Source of the DNA: Devosia sp.
GTDB lineage: Bacteria > Pseudomonadota > Alphaproteobacteria > Rhizobiales > Devosiaceae
Length of the DNA stretch: 14,680 bases
Assembly: GCA_016793415.1 (NCBI GenBank)
Contig: JAEUMC010000469.1
Coordinates: 1-14,680 of the forward strand
Direction: 5' to 3'
This document shows positions 13,566 through 14,680 of this stretch, piece by piece. Positions within the stretch are counted from its first letter, which is position 1; every line of letters begins with the position of its first letter. The notes under the pieces were generated by a model. It was not told the origin of the DNA. It worked only from the letters and a program-made list of their open reading frames with translations, and made no database searches. A program made the position numbers and the translations under genes.

Positions 13566-14680
13566 CTATCCACTCTGGGTTGGAACAGAAGCCACCGACC
13601 ACCATCCCGTGGGGTCAACGGGCTCGTTGTTCTTTCGCATTTCAATATAGAGGGTCGGACGGGAGACACCAGCACTGGTCGCGACGGTACGGCCAATTGT
13701 CTGTGATCCCATGGTGCCGACGGGTTCTCCCATCATCACGAACTGGCCGATCTGGACATCGACCTTGGCCAGCCCGGCCAACAGGATGGTGTAATCCTGA
13801 CCGGCATTGAGGATGACGATTTGGCCATAATTGAGGTAGTCGCCCTGGAACATCACCCAGCCATCGGCCGGTGAGACGACTTGGGCGTCGGCGCGGGTGA
13901 CCACCGAGAGGCCGCGCGAGATGCCGCCGAAGCCGTCGCCGGCCCCATAGTCGATCACCGTCACGCCGCTCGAGGGCATGGTGAGGAAGCCCTTGGCCTG
14001 GGCGAAGGGCACAGCCGGTTCGGTGCGGTCGGTATTGGCGAGCGCCAGGCGAACGGTATCCTGGTCGAGCGTCGGGGTGTTGCCGCCGGCGTTCGCGGTG
14101 GCGGTCGCCTCGGCGGCGGTGGCGACGGCGGCGGCGCGCTTCTGCAGATCGTCGATCAACTGCTTGAGCGAGGTGGCCTTGTCGGCCAGCGCCTGCGCTT
14201 CCGCCTCCTCGGCGGCGAGCGCGGTGGTGGCGCGGTTCTCGTTCTCCTTGCGCGCCGCGATCAGCGTGCCGATGCGCAGTTGCTCCTCTTCGAGGATCTG
14301 CAGGTTCGCCTCGAGCTTGCCCTGCTGCTCGAGTGCATCGGCCTTGATCTTGCCGAGCTCGGTGAGGTCGGCCATCACGGTATCGGCCTTCTTCTGCAGC
14401 TCGGGCATGATGGCCGAAAGCAGGATGGCGGAACGGGCCGAGCCGAGCGCGTCGGAGGGGTTGACGATCAGCGCCGGTGGCGGGTTGCGCGAAATCCGCT
14501 CCAGCGCTGCGAGCACGTTGGAAATGTTCTCGTCGGCGCCGTCGAGCCGGCCGCGCACCTCCAGTTCCTGGACGATCAGTTCGCCAAGCTTGTCCTCGAG
14601 CGCCACGATATCGGCCTCGGCCCGCTTCACCCGTTCGGCCGCAGCAATCAGCGCGGCATTCTGCTTGGTGCGATCGCCCT
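13566..14680 (-). CDS. envC: Murein hydrolase activator EnvC (partial, N-terminus outside window)
   Basis: The frame is open from the right edge to TAG at 13566-13568, about 371 residues. The N-terminal visible part begins GDRTKQNAALIAAAERV and is a long coiled coil with an RNPPPALIVNP segment (about 14485-14455) typical of alphaproteobacterial EnvC. A second coiled coil (about 14400-14110) leads to a C-terminal LytM/M23 domain (about 13985-13580). The zinc ligands of active M23 peptidases are missing: the usual HxH position reads YTILLAG, and the late segment is PTLYIEMRKN, like E. coli EnvC. It should therefore activate amidases for septal peptidoglycan splitting rather than cut peptidoglycan itself. 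GTG 14630 is not the start, since the frame continues upstream. Confidence 0.92.
   Translation of the reverse strand, partial: GDRTKQNAALIAAAERVKRAEADIVALEDKLGELIVQELEVRGRLDGADENISNVLAALERISRNPPPALIVNPSDALGSARSAILLSAIMPELQKKADTVMADLTELGKIKADALEQQGKLEANLQILEEEQLRIGTLIAARKENENRATTALAAEEAEAQALADKATSLKQLIDDLQKRAAAVATAAEATATANAGGNTPTLDQDTVRLALANTDRTEPAVPFAQAKGFLTMPSSGVTVIDYGAGDGFGGISRGLSVVTRADAQVVSPADGWVMFQGDYLNYGQIVILNAGQDYTILLAGLAKVDVQIGQFVMMGEPVGTMGSQTIGRTVATSAGVSRPTLYIEMRKNNEPVDPTGWWSVASVPTQSG

Noticed and set aside
12066..13706. 546-codon + strand frame opposite ctpA
   Set aside because: It is Gly/Asp/Ala/His-rich sequence without a domain, and the - strand encodes an S41 protease with an intact catalytic Ser/Lys/Gln.
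14628..14630. GTG as a possible start of envC
   Set aside because: The frame stays open to the window edge and the upstream residues (GDRTKQNAALIAAAERV) continue the typical EnvC coiled coil, so the gene is truncated by the window.
1..14680. A new defence, secretion or biosynthetic system
   Set aside because: All complete genes belong to known families (chemoreceptors, racemase, RppH, deacetylase-like, CtpA, EnvC). The only unknown is the 55-residue gene end at the left edge.

Overview
The window looks like chromosomal DNA of a high-GC alphaproteobacterium, most likely Hyphomicrobiales and perhaps Devosia-like. The evidence is the GC-rich codon use, rhizobial-style chemoreceptors, GC-rich palindromic intergenic repeats, and the gene order envC - ctpA - divergent polysaccharide deacetylase - rppH, which is common in that class. 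The genus is an inference; no rRNA or other marker is present.

Left part (1-9279, + strand): the tail of an unrecognised gene and its terminator are followed by four consecutive chemoreceptor (MCP) genes. All four carry nearly the same output module: HAMP-like segments and a Tsr-like signalling hairpin whose spacing matches the 36-heptad class of E. coli Tsr. The sensor ends differ. MCP1 and MCP2 have two membrane segments around a mainly helical periplasmic domain. MCP3 is soluble with two tandem PAS domains. MCP4 has a large dCache-type periplasmic domain. MCP1-3 end in a CheR/CheB tether pentapeptide (DWAEF or DWNEF); MCP4 lacks it. Strong terminators follow mcp2 and mcp3, so the array is several transcription units, with mcp1-mcp2 possibly joined. 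The hexamer TACGCA/TGCGTA recurs upstream of the receptors, including one perfect inverted pair before mcp3.

Middle (9280-10372): a YgeA-type aspartate/glutamate racemase gene on the - strand lies between two copies of a C/G-rich palindromic repeat. A third, decayed copy lies before mcp1, so repeat copies bracket both the receptor array and the racemase.

Right part (10373-14680, - strand): an envelope and RNA-turnover cluster is read leftward. It contains envC (murein hydrolase activator, cut by the window edge), ctpA (S41 C-terminal processing protease), a divergent polysaccharide deacetylase (DUF610/YibQ type) and rppH (RNA 5' pyrophosphohydrolase). envC and ctpA are 6 bp apart. The deacetylase stop and the rppH start overlap by one base.

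I found no tRNA or rRNA gene, CRISPR array, transposase, phage module or recognisable defence system. The least ordinary signals are the shared hexamer motif, the tether-less receptor that ends beside a repeat, and the repeat family that brackets the receptor array and racemase.
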